Assembly (NCBI GenBank): GCA_963702055.1 | Contig: OY969702.1 | Span: 1,612,001-1,676,000 of the forward strand | Direction of reading: 5' to 3' | DNA: 64,000 nucleotides | Source: CAWINX01 sp963702055 | GTDB lineage: Bacteria > Actinomycetota > Thermoleophilia > Solirubrobacterales > 70-9 | In this document: positions 16,278 through 24,221 of the stretch, in pieces | Layout: every line of letters starts with the position of its first letter | How positions within the stretch are numbered: position 1 is the stretch's first letter | Notes under the pieces: model-generated | The model's database searches: none | What the model saw: only the letters and a program-made list of their open reading frames with translations | Told to the model about the DNA's origin: nothing | Position numbers and translations under genes: made by a program

Positions 16278-17147
16278 ATGATTCGGATTGCCACCCGCGG
16301 TAGTGCTCTAGCTCTGGCGCAGGCGCGCCAGGTGGCTGAGCTGCTAGGGGGCGGTGAGCTGGTTGAGTGTTCTTCCGATGGGAAGCCGGGGGATAAGGCT
16401 AGGTTCGTGCGGGGGGTGGAGATGGCGTTGGTCGAGGGGCGGGCCGATGTTGGGGTCCACTCGGCGAAGGACGTGCCGAGCGGGATGCTCGGCGGGCTCG
16501 CGATCGCCGCGGCGCCGGCGCGCGAGGACGCGCGTGACGTCTGGATTGGGCCCGGGTCCTCGCTCGACGACGTGCCGGAGGGGGCGCGAGTCGGAACGGC
16601 AAGCCTGCGGCGCCGCGCCCAGCTGCTCGCGGCGCGTCCCGACCTGCGGGTGAGCGAGCTGCACGGCAACGTCGACACCCGGCTGCGCAAGCTCGCGGAG
16701 GGAGAGGTGGACGCGCTGGTGCTTGCCGCGGCGGGGCTGCGGCGACTGGGGCGGGAGGAAGAGGCGGCCTTCGCGATCCCGACCGAGCTGATGACGCCGG
16801 CGGCGGGACAGGGCGTTCTCGCCCTGCAGGCGGCCGTCGAGAACGAGGGCGCCTGGCACGCCGCCGGGGAGGTCGGAGACGAAGCGGCGATGCGGGAGCT
16901 GACCGCCGAGCGCGCCACCGTGGCGATGCTCGAGGCGACCTGCGCCTCGCCGATCGGCGTCCACGCCCGGGTCGACGGCGATCGAGTGACGCTTGATGCC
17001 TTCGTCGGCCTTCCCGACGGCAGCGAGTGGGTGCGGGACACGGTGAAGGCCGACGCGGCGAACCCGGCCGAGGCCGGCGAGCTGCTCGCCAAGCGCCTCC
17101 AGGCGGCCGGCGCCCGCGACATCCTCGACCGCGCGGAGGCGAGCTGA
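16278..17147 (+). CDS. hemC: Porphobilinogen deaminase (hydroxymethylbilane synthase)
   Basis: A 289-aa enzyme that polymerises four porphobilinogens into hydroxymethylbilane. Start ATG 16278 gives MIRIATRGSALALAQARQV. Conserved parts: HSAKDVPS, RVGTASLRRRAQL (substrate-binding Arg residues), LHGNVDTRLRKL and ATCASPIGVHA, whose Cys carries the dipyrromethane cofactor. Third step of the tetrapyrrole branch in this operon. Its TGA is overlapped by an ATG (TGATG) that opens the 24-codon ORF leading to cobA-hemD. Confidence 0.96.
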   Translation: MIRIATRGSALALAQARQVAELLGGGELVECSSDGKPGDKARFVRGVEMALVEGRADVGVHSAKDVPSGMLGGLAIAAAPAREDARDVWIGPGSSLDDVPEGARVGTASLRRRAQLLAARPDLRVSELHGNVDTRLRKLAEGEVDALVLAAAGLRRLGREEEAAFAIPTELMTPAAGQGVLALQAAVENEGAWHAAGEVGDEAAMRELTAERATVAMLEATCASPIGVHARVDGDRVTLDAFVGLPDGSEWVRDTVKADAANPAEAGELLAKRLQAAGARDILDRAEAS

Positions 17148-17221
17148 TGCTTCCGCTGTTCTTTTACCCGTCTATACCCGGCAAAAGAACAGCGGAGCGG
17201 GTTTTTGGCGGGGCGACATGA
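17147..17221 (+). other. 24-codon linker ORF built from an F1 palindrome
   Basis: An ORF MLPLFFYPSIPGKRTAERVF... starts in TGATG with the hemC stop and ends in ATGA with the cobA-hemD start. Most of it is the translation of F1 copy 2. It would let ribosomes pass from hemC to the next gene without a gap. The peptide itself need not be functional, and there is no separate ribosome site. Confidence 0.4.
17152..17196 (-). repeat. F1 palindromic element, copy 2 (between hemC and cobA-hemD)
   Basis: Forty-five bp with 14-bp arms TCCGCTGTTCTTTT (17152-17165 and 17183-17196). It lies in the opposite orientation to copies 3 and 4, as judged by the GGGTATA loop. Two changes in one arm are matched by compensating changes in the other, so pairing is preserved. 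Confidence 0.9.
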
Positions 17222-18738
17222 GCGCCCGGCCCGGGGTCGTCTATCTGGTCGGCGCCGGCCCCGGCGATCCGGGGCTGATGACGGCGCGCTCGCTGGAGCT
17301 GATCGCCTCCGCCGACACGATCTTCCACGACCGCCTGATCCCGCCGGGCGCCCTCGACGGCGCCCGCCCCGACACCGAGCTGGTCTACGTCGGCAAGCAG
17401 CCCGGGGTCTCGTCGGTTCCCCAGGAGGAGATCGGCGAGCGGTTGATCGAGGCGGCGCGAGCGGGCAAGAGCGTCGTGCGGCTGAAGGGCGGCGATCCGT
17501 TCGTCTTCGGTCGCGGCGGCGAGGAGGGCGAGGCGCTGCGCGAGGCGGGGGTCGAATTCGAAGTCGTCCCCGGGGTGACCGCCGGGGTCGCCGCGACCGC
17601 CTACGCGGGGATCCCGGTCACCCATCGCGACGACGCCTCGGCGGTCGCCTTCGTCACCGGCCACGAGGACCCCGAGAAGGGCGAGACGGCGATCGACTGG
17701 GAGGCGCTGGCCGCGTTCCCGGGCACCCTCGTCTTCTACATGGGCGTCAAACGCCTGGCCGAGAACGCGGCGGCGCTGGTCGAGGCCGGTCGCGATCCCG
17801 ACGAGCCCGCCGCCGCGGTCGAGCGGGGGACGATGGCCGGCCAGCGAACCGTCACCGCGACCCTGGGGACGATCGCCGCAACGGTCGAGCGGGAGGGCAT
17901 CGGCGCCCCGGCGCTGATCGTCGTCGGCCCGGTGGTGCTGCGTCGCGAGGCGCTCGCCTGGCTGGAGCGACGGCCCCTACACGGGCGCCGCGTCGTCGTC
18001 ACCCGCGCCCGCGCCCAGGCCAGCGGCCTCGCCGCGACCCTGCGAGCGCTCGGCGCCGAGGTGGTCGAGTTGCCGGCGATCCGGATCGAGCCACGGCTCG
18101 AGAGCGAAGAGGTGCGAGGCGCGGTGGAGCGAATCGGCGAGTACGCGCTGATCTGCGTGACCAGCCCGAACGGGGCGCACCTGCTGTTCGAGGCGCTGGC
18201 GGATGCGGGGCTGGACGCGAGGGCGCTTGGCGAAACGAAACAGAGGCAGGGCGCGACCGTCGCCGCAATCGGCCCCGGGACCGCCCGGGCGCTCGCCGAC
18301 CATGGGATCGTCGCCGACATCGTCCCCGAGCGCTTCGTCGCCGAGGCGCTGATCGAAGCTCTCGCCGCGGTCGAGGTCGAGGGCCGCCACGTCCTCGTCG
18401 CCCGCGCGGCCGAGGCCCGCGACGTCCTCCCCAACGCCCTGCGCGAGCGCGGCGCCGAGGTCGACGTCGTCGCCCTCTACGAAACGGTGCGCGAGGACCC
18501 CGCTCCCGCGGCGGTGGAGGCGGCCCGCGACGCTGACTACGTCACCTTCACCTCCTCCTCGACGGTCCGCAACCTGGTCGAGGCGCTCGGCGACGACTTC
18601 CCGCGCGAGGCGCGGATCGTCTCGATCGGCCCGATCACCAGCGAAACGGCGCACGAGGCCGGCCTGGAGGTCCACGCCGAGGCGGAGCGCCACAACGTCG
18701 ACGGCCTGGTCGAAGCGCTCCTCCGCGACGCGCAATGA
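17218..18738 (+). CDS. Fused uroporphyrinogen-III C-methyltransferase / uroporphyrinogen-III synthase
   Basis: A 506-aa bifunctional protein. Residues 1-250 are a SUMT/CobA domain (VYLVGAGPGDPGLMT, LKGGDPFVFGRGGEE, PGVTAGVAATAYAGIPVTHR, YMGVKRL), which methylates uroporphyrinogen III at C2 and C7 towards sirohaem and cobalamin. Residues 255-505 are a HemD domain (RRVVVTRARAQASGLAATL, ICVTSPNGAHLLF, AIGPGTARAL, VTFTSSSTVRNLVEAL), which closes the hydroxymethylbilane ring. Fusion of the two is known in several Gram-positive groups. It follows hemC through the linker ORF and overlaps birA by ATGA. Confidence 0.95.
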   Translation: MSARPGVVYLVGAGPGDPGLMTARSLELIASADTIFHDRLIPPGALDGARPDTELVYVGKQPGVSSVPQEEIGERLIEAARAGKSVVRLKGGDPFVFGRGGEEGEALREAGVEFEVVPGVTAGVAATAYAGIPVTHRDDASAVAFVTGHEDPEKGETAIDWEALAAFPGTLVFYMGVKRLAENAAALVEAGRDPDEPAAAVERGTMAGQRTVTATLGTIAATVEREGIGAPALIVVGPVVLRREALAWLERRPLHGRRVVVTRARAQASGLAATLRALGAEVVELPAIRIEPRLESEEVRGAVERIGEYALICVTSPNGAHLLFEALADAGLDARALGETKQRQGATVAAIGPGTARALADHGIVADIVPERFVAEALIEALAAVEVEGRHVLVARAAEARDVLPNALRERGAEVDVVALYETVREDPAPAAVEAARDADYVTFTSSSTVRNLVEALGDDFPREARIVSIGPITSETAHEAGLEVHAEAERHNVDGLVEALLRDAQ

Positions 18739-19643
18739 ACCCCGAAGACGCTTCCGCTGTTCCTTTGCCGGGTATAGCCGGGCAAAGGAACAGCGGAGTG
18801 GGGGTTGGAGCGGGATTTGGGGCGCCGCATCGGCACTACCGGGTCACCGACTCGACCAACACTCGCGCCCGGGAACTGGCCGCGGCAGGTGCGCCGCACG
18901 GCACCGTCGTCACAGCCGACGAGCAGACCGAGGGGCGTGGGCGCCAGGGACGCTCCTGGAGCGCGCCCGCCGGCAAGGCTCTCCTCTACTCGGCGATCCT
19001 GCGCCCACTCGGCGAGCGCCCCCTCCTGCCCCTCGCCGCCGGCCTCGCGGTCTGCGAGACGGCGGAGGAGTTGGCCGCAGGGCTATCCAGCGGAACCGCA
19101 GAGCCGGGTGGCGTGCGGTGCCAGGTCAAGTGGCCCAACGACGTCCTGCTCGACGGGCGCAAGCTGGCCGGGGTCCTGATCGAGGCCCGTCCTCAGGATG
19201 ACTGGGCGGTAGTCGGCGTCGGCCTCAACCTGACCATCTCCCCCGAAGAGTTCCTCCCAGAGCTGCGCAACCACGCTACGTCCCTCGCCCCGACTCTCGG
19301 TGTAACGCGTAGGTCTGCTGTGGGAGCGCCAACGCGTTGCACCGCGATTGGTTCGGAACCCGGTGTAACGCGCTGGTCGGCTGAGAGAGGACCTACGCGT
19401 TACACCGCTGTGTTGAGCGAGGCGCTTGGGCGCTGGATCGACGCCCCGCGCGAGGAGATCCTCGCCGAGTGGCGGCGGCGCGATGCGCTGCTCGGGCGCG
19501 AGGTCTCCTGGGGCGACGGGTCGAGGGACGGCGGCTCAGGAGTCGCCGACGGCGTCGGCGACCGGGGTGGGCTCGTCGTCGTCGTCCCCGGCGGGGACCG
19601 GGTCGTCCTCGACTCCGGCGAGGTCCACCTCACCGTCGCCTGA
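18735..19643 (+). CDS. birA: Biotin-[acetyl-CoA-carboxylase] ligase with three palindrome insertions
   Basis: A 302-aa biotin protein ligase without the N-terminal repressor HTH domain. The catalytic core has STNTRARELA, the biotinyl-AMP loop GRGRQGRSWSAPAG, KWPNDVLLDGRKLAGVLIE and GVGLNLT. The C-terminal SH3-like domain is at residues 255-300. Residues 8-21 (SAVPLPGIAGQRNSG) translate F1 copy 3, forming a new N-terminus. Two tandem 21-residue units after HATSLAP translate F2 copies 2 and 3 (GVTRRSAVGAPTRCTAI and GVTRWSAERGPTRYTAV). Removing the insertions leaves an ordinary BirA. The 3' end overlaps the opposing helicase gene by 108 nt. Confidence 0.93.
   Translation: MNPEDASAVPLPGIAGQRNSGVGVGAGFGAPHRHYRVTDSTNTRARELAAAGAPHGTVVTADEQTEGRGRQGRSWSAPAGKALLYSAILRPLGERPLLPLAAGLAVCETAEELAAGLSSGTAEPGGVRCQVKWPNDVLLDGRKLAGVLIEARPQDDWAVVGVGLNLTISPEEFLPELRNHATSLAPTLGVTRRSAVGAPTRCTAIGSEPGVTRWSAERGPTRYTAVLSEALGRWIDAPREEILAEWRRRDALLGREVSWGDGSRDGGSGVADGVGDRGGLVVVVPGGDRVVLDSGEVHLTVA
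18753..18797 (+). repeat. F1 palindromic element, copy 3 (inside birA)
   Basis: Forty-five bp with perfect 17-bp arms (TCCGCTGTTCCTTTGCC at 18753-18769; complement 18781-18797) and an 11-nt loop GGGTATAGCCG. It is read in frame as 15 residues near the BirA N-terminus. Confidence 0.95.
19298..19344 (+). repeat. F2 palindromic element, copy 2 (inside birA)
   Basis: Forty-seven bp; arms CGGTGTAACGCGT (19298-19310) and ACGCGTTGCACCG (19332-19344), with one G-T pair. It is in frame in birA and forms the first half of a 63-bp tandem unit. Confidence 0.92.
19361..19407 (+). repeat. F2 palindromic element, copy 3 (inside birA)
   Basis: Forty-seven bp; 12-bp arms CGGTGTAACGCG (19361-19372) and its complement (19396-19407). 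It starts exactly 63 bp after copy 2, so the pair encodes two 21-residue repeats. Confidence 0.92.
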
Positions 19644-22205
19644 TCCAGGCTCGCCCGGAGACACGTCCCCGCCGTCCTCGGGCTCGCTGTCTTCCTCGAT
19701 CCCGGCAGGTTCGATCTCAACGGCATCTCCGTCGCTGTCCCCAACCTCGACCGATTCGATCTCTGCAGCTTCGACGACCTCGGCGTTCTCCCCCGCCGCC
19801 TTTTTCGCCCCGCCGCTCTCGCCCCGCGCCCCGCGTTTGTCCTTGTTGCGCTTGCGGCGACGCTTGCCGCCTTTGGGGAAGTTGCGCAGCAGCTCGCGGG
19901 CGATGCCGGACGGTTTCCGCGCCATCCGCATCCGCGCGCCGCGCAGCACCTCCTCGCCCTCCGGGGTGTGCGCGACCGCAGCCGCCAGCAGCGACACCGC
20001 CAGACGCCGGTCCTGTTTGCGCGCCGCGTGGACCAGCCGCCGCGCGTTGCGCCCGTGCGCCCGTCCCGAGGAGTTGACCAGCAGCCCGAGCAGGCGCTTC
20101 GTCTCCGGCCAGCGCTGCACCGCGTACTCCTCGTGCAGCTCGCGCGTGTAGGAGGCGAGGCGCCAGACCCAGGCCTGCGCCTGGTCGCGCCGCCCGATCC
20201 GTTTGTCGACCAGCGCCTGCAGCAGCGTCTTCGTCCCCGCCCGCTTGTCCTCGCGGCTCCAGGTGCCGACGATGTCGATCGCGTCGTCGAAGGCCTCGGG
20301 GTCGCGCAGGTCGGCGATCTCGCTCAGCGCTTTCAGGCGCAGCTGCGAGTTGCGGTTGCGCTGCACGCAGGTCAGCAGGAAGCGACGGCGCAGCTCTTTG
20401 GTCTGGTCGTTCTGGAGCATCGCCCGTGCCCGCCGCCAGCCCTGCGGGCTGACCCGCGCACCGGCCAGCGCCGCCCAGGCATGCTGCTCGGGGTAGTCGA
20501 GGTTCTCGACCGCGATCCGCCAGAGCTCGCGCTCAAGCACCTGCATGCGGCGCTCCTCGTCGTCGGAGACCGGGACGATCCGCCGCTCCACCCGCACCTT
20601 GCGCCCGCGGCCGCGCCGCACCGGGCCGACCACGATCGCGCCACCACGGTAGACGTCGCGGTCGAGCAGGCTGTGCAGGGTGACGATCGTCTCGTCGTGG
20701 GTCGTCGCCGGGTGGACGAAGTCGATCACCAGGCCGGCCTCCTTGCCCGGCGCCCGCCGCGTCACCCGGCCGACCCGCTGCTGGTAGATCCGCCGCGAGG
20801 CGGTCGGCGCCAGGTGCATGCAAATCGTCGCCCGCGGCGAGTTCCATCCCTCCGCGAGCAGCATCGCGTTGCAGAGCACGTCGACCTCGCCGCGCTCGAA
20901 GGCGGCGAGAATCTCGGCAAGCTCGCGCTTCGGCGTCTCCCCGGAGACCGCGCGCGCCACGATCCCCGTGTCCTTGAACGCTTTGGCGACGTTCTTGGCG
21001 TGCTGGACGCCCGCCGTGTAGAGGACGCCGGGGACTTTGCGAAAACGCGACTTGTAGAGGTCGGCAATCGCCACGTTGAAGGGCTCCTGGTCCAGCAGCG
21101 CGGCCAGCTCCTCCTGGTCGAAGTCCTGGTCGACCTCGCCTTTGCGCAACGGCACCTTGGCGATCGTCCTCACCCCCGGGCCGGGTGGGATGCGCAGACA
21201 GCGCAGCGGCGAAATCACGCCGCGCCGCGCCGCCTGGGCGAGGTCGAAGCGCGAGGTCTGGGTCGGAAAGAGGTCGGCGACGTGGCGGGCGATCAGCGCG
21301 CCGGTCGCGGTCATCCCGATGAAGACGGGACCGTTCCAGGCGCGGATGCAGGCACTGGTTTTCTCGCCCAGCGCGGTGTGCGCCTCGTCGCAGATCACGA
21401 TCGAGTAGGCGTCGGAGACCTTGCCGGCGTTGCGGACGAACCACTGGTAGGTCTCGACCGTGACCGGCCCGTCGGGGTCATCGCGCTCGCCGAGCAGCGG
21501 CGGGCGCAGCCGCTCCTTGTAGCCGCGGTCGGAGATCTCGCCGATGAACTGGTCGACCAGGTTGCGGCGGTGGGTGAGGATCAGCACTCCGCCGGTGCGC
21601 GAGGCGTCGATGAATCCGACCGCGGCGACCGTCTTGCCGGCGCCGGTCGCGTGCTCGAACCAGAAGCGCCGCTCGGCGCCGGGATCCTCGGGCGCCTCCT
21701 CGACCAGCTCCTCCTCGTCCTCGGCCGGCGCCTCCTCCCAGTCCTGGGGCTCCTCGTCGGGGGCGACCTCCTCGTCCTCGTCGAGCTCTACGTCCCCGTT
21801 GGGCCCCTCGGCGGGCGGTTCGGCGACCGCCCCGTTGCCCGAGCCGTTGAGGGCGGCGGTCTGCTGCTCGGCCATCAGCTCGGTCAGCGTCCCCGAGAGC
21901 GCGTCGACCTGATGGGGGTTCAGCTCGGCGCCGTCGCGCAGTTTCGGCGGCTCGTCGGCCAGCAGCCGCTCCAGCCCTAGCAGCAGGGAGAAGTTCCGCC
22001 GCCACTCCATCGAGGGCGACTCGGCCCCCTCGCCGATCTCCTTCAACGCCGCGTCGAGCGCCCGCCGCCGCGCCGTCCCCGGCGCCAGGGCCTCAGGCCC
22101 TTCGCCGTCGAGCAGGAAGGGCTCGCGGGCGAACTTCGCCGCGCGATCGATCTCGTCGCTTGAGGGAACTGCCGCTTGCGCGGCAACTTCGCTGGTGTTG
22201 GCCAT
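19536..22205 (-). CDS. Large DEAD/DEAH-box helicase with acidic linker and tail
   Basis: An 889-aa SF2 helicase. ATG 22205 is preached by an AAGGG site; an in-frame start 12 codons upstream is less likely. An acidic linker (residues about 125-185) interrupts the N-terminal region. Motif I is ATGAGKTV, motif II is CDEAHTALG, motif III is GMTATG and motif VI is YQQRVGRVTRRAPGK. A long C-terminal region is followed by a lysine-rich stretch (GGKRRRKRNKDKRG) and a very acidic tail. It resembles the helicase part of type I/III restriction subunits and ERCC3-like proteins, but there is no nuclease or methylase beside it. The tail is antisense to the end of birA. Confidence 0.85.
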   Translation of the reverse strand: MANTSEVAAQAAVPSSDEIDRAAKFAREPFLLDGEGPEALAPGTARRRALDAALKEIGEGAESPSMEWRRNFSLLLGLERLLADEPPKLRDGAELNPHQVDALSGTLTELMAEQQTAALNGSGNGAVAEPPAEGPNGDVELDEDEEVAPDEEPQDWEEAPAEDEEELVEEAPEDPGAERRFWFEHATGAGKTVAAVGFIDASRTGGVLILTHRRNLVDQFIGEISDRGYKERLRPPLLGERDDPDGPVTVETYQWFVRNAGKVSDAYSIVICDEAHTALGEKTSACIRAWNGPVFIGMTATGALIARHVADLFPTQTSRFDLAQAARRGVISPLRCLRIPPGPGVRTIAKVPLRKGEVDQDFDQEELAALLDQEPFNVAIADLYKSRFRKVPGVLYTAGVQHAKNVAKAFKDTGIVARAVSGETPKRELAEILAAFERGEVDVLCNAMLLAEGWNSPRATICMHLAPTASRRIYQQRVGRVTRRAPGKEAGLVIDFVHPATTHDETIVTLHSLLDRDVYRGGAIVVGPVRRGRGRKVRVERRIVPVSDDEERRMQVLERELWRIAVENLDYPEQHAWAALAGARVSPQGWRRARAMLQNDQTKELRRRFLLTCVQRNRNSQLRLKALSEIADLRDPEAFDDAIDIVGTWSREDKRAGTKTLLQALVDKRIGRRDQAQAWVWRLASYTRELHEEYAVQRWPETKRLLGLLVNSSGRAHGRNARRLVHAARKQDRRLAVSLLAAAVAHTPEGEEVLRGARMRMARKPSGIARELLRNFPKGGKRRRKRNKDKRGARGESGGAKKAAGENAEVVEAAEIESVEVGDSDGDAVEIEPAGIEEDSEPEDGGDVSPGEPGSGDGEVDLAGVEDDPVPAGDDDDEPTPVADAVGDS

Positions 22206-22272
22206 GAAGCCCTTGGGGTCCGTCCCAGCCGGAACGCTCAAGTGCGCGCGGACGGGACAAGTGAGTGAAGGT

Positions 22273-22303
22273 GCCGGGGGTCCGTTTTTTCCCTTCCCCC
22301 GGC
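22273..22303 (+). repeat. Degenerate relative of the 9480 palindrome
   Basis: Eight-bp arms GCCGGGGG (22273-22280) and CCCCCGGC (22296-22303) around a T-run. It shares the GTGCCGGGGG start and the CCCTTCCCCCGGC end with the element at 9480-9543. It lies between the divergent helicase and TlpA-like genes. Confidence 0.5.
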
Positions 22304-22360
22304 GATCTCTGCGGCCCGCATCCGGGCGGGCCGAACGGAACGTATTTAATCACTGCAGCG

Positions 22361-22933
22361 ATGTTTTCGGGACGAAACCTGTGGATCGGGGCGATCTCGG
22401 TCGCCGCGGCGCTGCTCGCCGGCTGTGGATCGGGGACCTCCGGCGGCGACTACGGCGGCAAGCACCCCGACTACGCCCGCGCCCTGGCCGGCTCCCCCGC
22501 CCCGCTCGCCGCCCTCCATGCCCAGTCCGACCGGCTGCTGCCCGGCGGCAGGGACGCCTTCGAGCGGCGCGTCGCCACGCTCGCCGGCTACCCCGTCGTC
22601 GTCAACGTCTGGGCCTCCTGGTGCGGCCCCTGCCGCTTCGAGTTCCCCGTCCTGCAGAAGCTCTCGGCGCGCTACGGCAAGCGGGTCGCCTTCCTCGGGG
22701 TCGACTCGCAGGACTCAGACGCCGCCGCGTCGACCTTCCTGAAAGAGGCGCCGGTCCCCTACCCCAGTTACACCGACCCCGGCAAAGAGATCGCCCGCAG
22801 CATCGGCGCCGCCCTGGGCTTCCCCGACACCGCCTTCTACGACCGCCACGGCAAGCTCGTCTACCTCAAACAGGGGCCCTACTCCGACCCGGCCGATCTC
22901 GAGGCCGACCTGAAGCGCTACGCCCTGGGCTGA
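22361..22933 (+). CDS. TlpA/ResA-like thioredoxin-fold lipoprotein
   Basis: A 190-aa extracytoplasmic thiol-disulfide protein. The ATG at 22361 (MFSGRNLWIGAISVAAALLAGC) gives a signal peptide with lipobox LAGC; the frame upstream only translates the palindrome region. The redox site is WASWCGPCR in a TlpA/ResA context (VVVNVWASWCGPC, then FLGVDSQDSDAAASTFL). The cis-Pro segment is GFPDTAFYDRHG. Such proteins keep apocytochrome c cysteines reduced for haem attachment, which fits an organism with ccmABCD nearby. Confidence 0.92.
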   Translation: MFSGRNLWIGAISVAAALLAGCGSGTSGGDYGGKHPDYARALAGSPAPLAALHAQSDRLLPGGRDAFERRVATLAGYPVVVNVWASWCGPCRFEFPVLQKLSARYGKRVAFLGVDSQDSDAAASTFLKEAPVPYPSYTDPGKEIARSIGAALGFPDTAFYDRHGKLVYLKQGPYSDPADLEADLKRYALG

Positions 22934-22951
22934 CCGGGGGATAATGGGAGG

Positions 22952-23410
22952 GTGAGCGCCGAGATCCTCCTCCTGCTGGCCCTGGCCGTCGGGCTCTTCA
23001 TCGCCGAGGCGCACCTGCCGAGCGGCGTCCTCGGGGTCCTCGGCATCGCGGCCTTCGTCTGGGCCGGGCTGCTCTACCGCGACGAGGGACACAACCTCTC
23101 AATCGTCGTGATCGTCGCCGGCTCGCTGGCGCTCGGCGCCTTCGTCATTTTCGCGGCCCGCAAAGTGCTCGCCACCTACCGCACCGAGCCGGTCCGCACC
23201 GGCTACGAGGAGCTGGCCGGGGCCGTCGCCGAGGTCCGCTCGCCGCTCGACCCCGAGGGGCAGGTGTTCGCCCAGGGGACGCTGTGGCGGGCGCGGCTGG
23301 CGGGCGGCGAGGGCTCGGTCCCGGTTGGGGGTAGAGTCAGGATCGAGTCGGTCGACGGCCTGACCCTGATGGTCTGCCCGGAAACCGCAACCGAGGAAGG
23401 AGCGCGTTAG
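22952..23410 (+). CDS. NfeD-like membrane protein
   Basis: A 152-aa protein starting at GTG 22952 after a GGGAGG ribosome site. Two or three transmembrane helices (ILLLLALAVGLFIAEAH; GVLGIAAFVWAGLL; VVIVAGSLALGAFVIF) precede a C-terminal OB-fold NfeD domain (GAVAEVRSPLDPEGQVFAQGTLWRAR, of which GQVFAQGTLWRA is characteristic). NfeD proteins pair with SPFH proteins, and the next gene encodes one 4 nt later. The pair probably organises membrane microdomains. Confidence 0.92.
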   Translation: MSAEILLLLALAVGLFIAEAHLPSGVLGVLGIAAFVWAGLLYRDEGHNLSIVVIVAGSLALGAFVIFAARKVLATYRTEPVRTGYEELAGAVAEVRSPLDPEGQVFAQGTLWRARLAGGEGSVPVGGRVRIESVDGLTLMVCPETATEEGAR

Positions 23411-23414
23411 GCAG

Positions 23415-24221
23415 ATGGCGGTATTGGGAGGCATCATCATCCTCCTGGCGATCATCGCCCTGATCGTCGTCGGCTCCTCGGTGCGGGTGCTGCGCGAGTA
23501 CGAGCGCGGCGTCATCTTCCGCCTCGGCCGGCTGATCGCCCAGAAGGGGCCCGGCCTGATCCTGCTGATCCCGATGGTCGACCGGATGGTCCGGGTCGAC
23601 CTGCGCACGGTCACCCTCAACATCCCGCCCCAGGAGGTGATCACCCGCGACAACGTCCCCGCCAGCGTCAACGCGGTCGCCTACTTCCGGGTGATCGACT
23701 CCCGCAAGGCGATCGTCGAGGTCGAGAACTACCTGCTCGCCACGTCGCAGATCTCCCAGACGGCGCTGCGCTCGGTGCTCGGCAAGGCGGAGTTCGACCA
23801 GCTCCTCTCGGAGCGCGAGCGCCTCAACGAGCAACTGCAGAAGATCATCGACGAGTCGACCGAGCCCTGGGGAGTGAAGGTGACGGCGGTCGAGATCAAG
23901 GACGTCGAGATCCCCGAGCAGATGCAGCGGGCGATCGCCCGCCAGGCCGAGGCCGAGCGCGAGCGCCGCGCCAAGATCATCAACTCCGAGGGCGAGTACC
24001 AGGCGGCCCAGAAGCTCACCGACGCCGCCGACATCATCAGCACCAACCCCGCCTCCCTCCAGCTCCGCTACCTCCAGACCCTGCTGGAGATCGGCAGCAA
24101 CCAGAACACGACGATCGTCTTCCCGCTGCCGATGGACGTGATCGAGCCCTTCCTGCGGGCCGCCGGCCAAGGCGGGGACAAGCCCGGCGGGCCGGACAAG
24201 CCGCAGCCGCCCGGCAGTTGA
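23415..24221 (+). CDS. SPFH/slipin (stomatin-like) protein
   Basis: A 268-aa slipin. One N-terminal transmembrane helix (IILLAIIALIVVGSSV) leads into the SPFH domain with REYERGVIFRLGRL, GPGLILLIPMVDRM, VNAVAYFRVIDSRKAIVEVENY and EQMQRAIARQAEAERERRAKII. The last is a coiled coil used for oligomerisation. It partners with the NfeD protein encoded just upstream. The stop overlaps the TTG start of galT (TTGA). Confidence 0.94.
   Translation: MAVLGGIIILLAIIALIVVGSSVRVLREYERGVIFRLGRLIAQKGPGLILLIPMVDRMVRVDLRTVTLNIPPQEVITRDNVPASVNAVAYFRVIDSRKAIVEVENYLLATSQISQTALRSVLGKAEFDQLLSERERLNEQLQKIIDESTEPWGVKVTAVEIKDVEIPEQMQRAIARQAEAERERRAKIINSEGEYQAAQKLTDAADIISTNPASLQLRYLQTLLEIGSNQNTTIVFPLPMDVIEPFLRAAGQGGDKPGGPDKPQPPGS

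Noticed and set aside
19298..19407. Regulatory operator inside birA
   Set aside because: No reason to place an operator there; identical elements occur in unrelated genes, so a dispersed repeat fits better.
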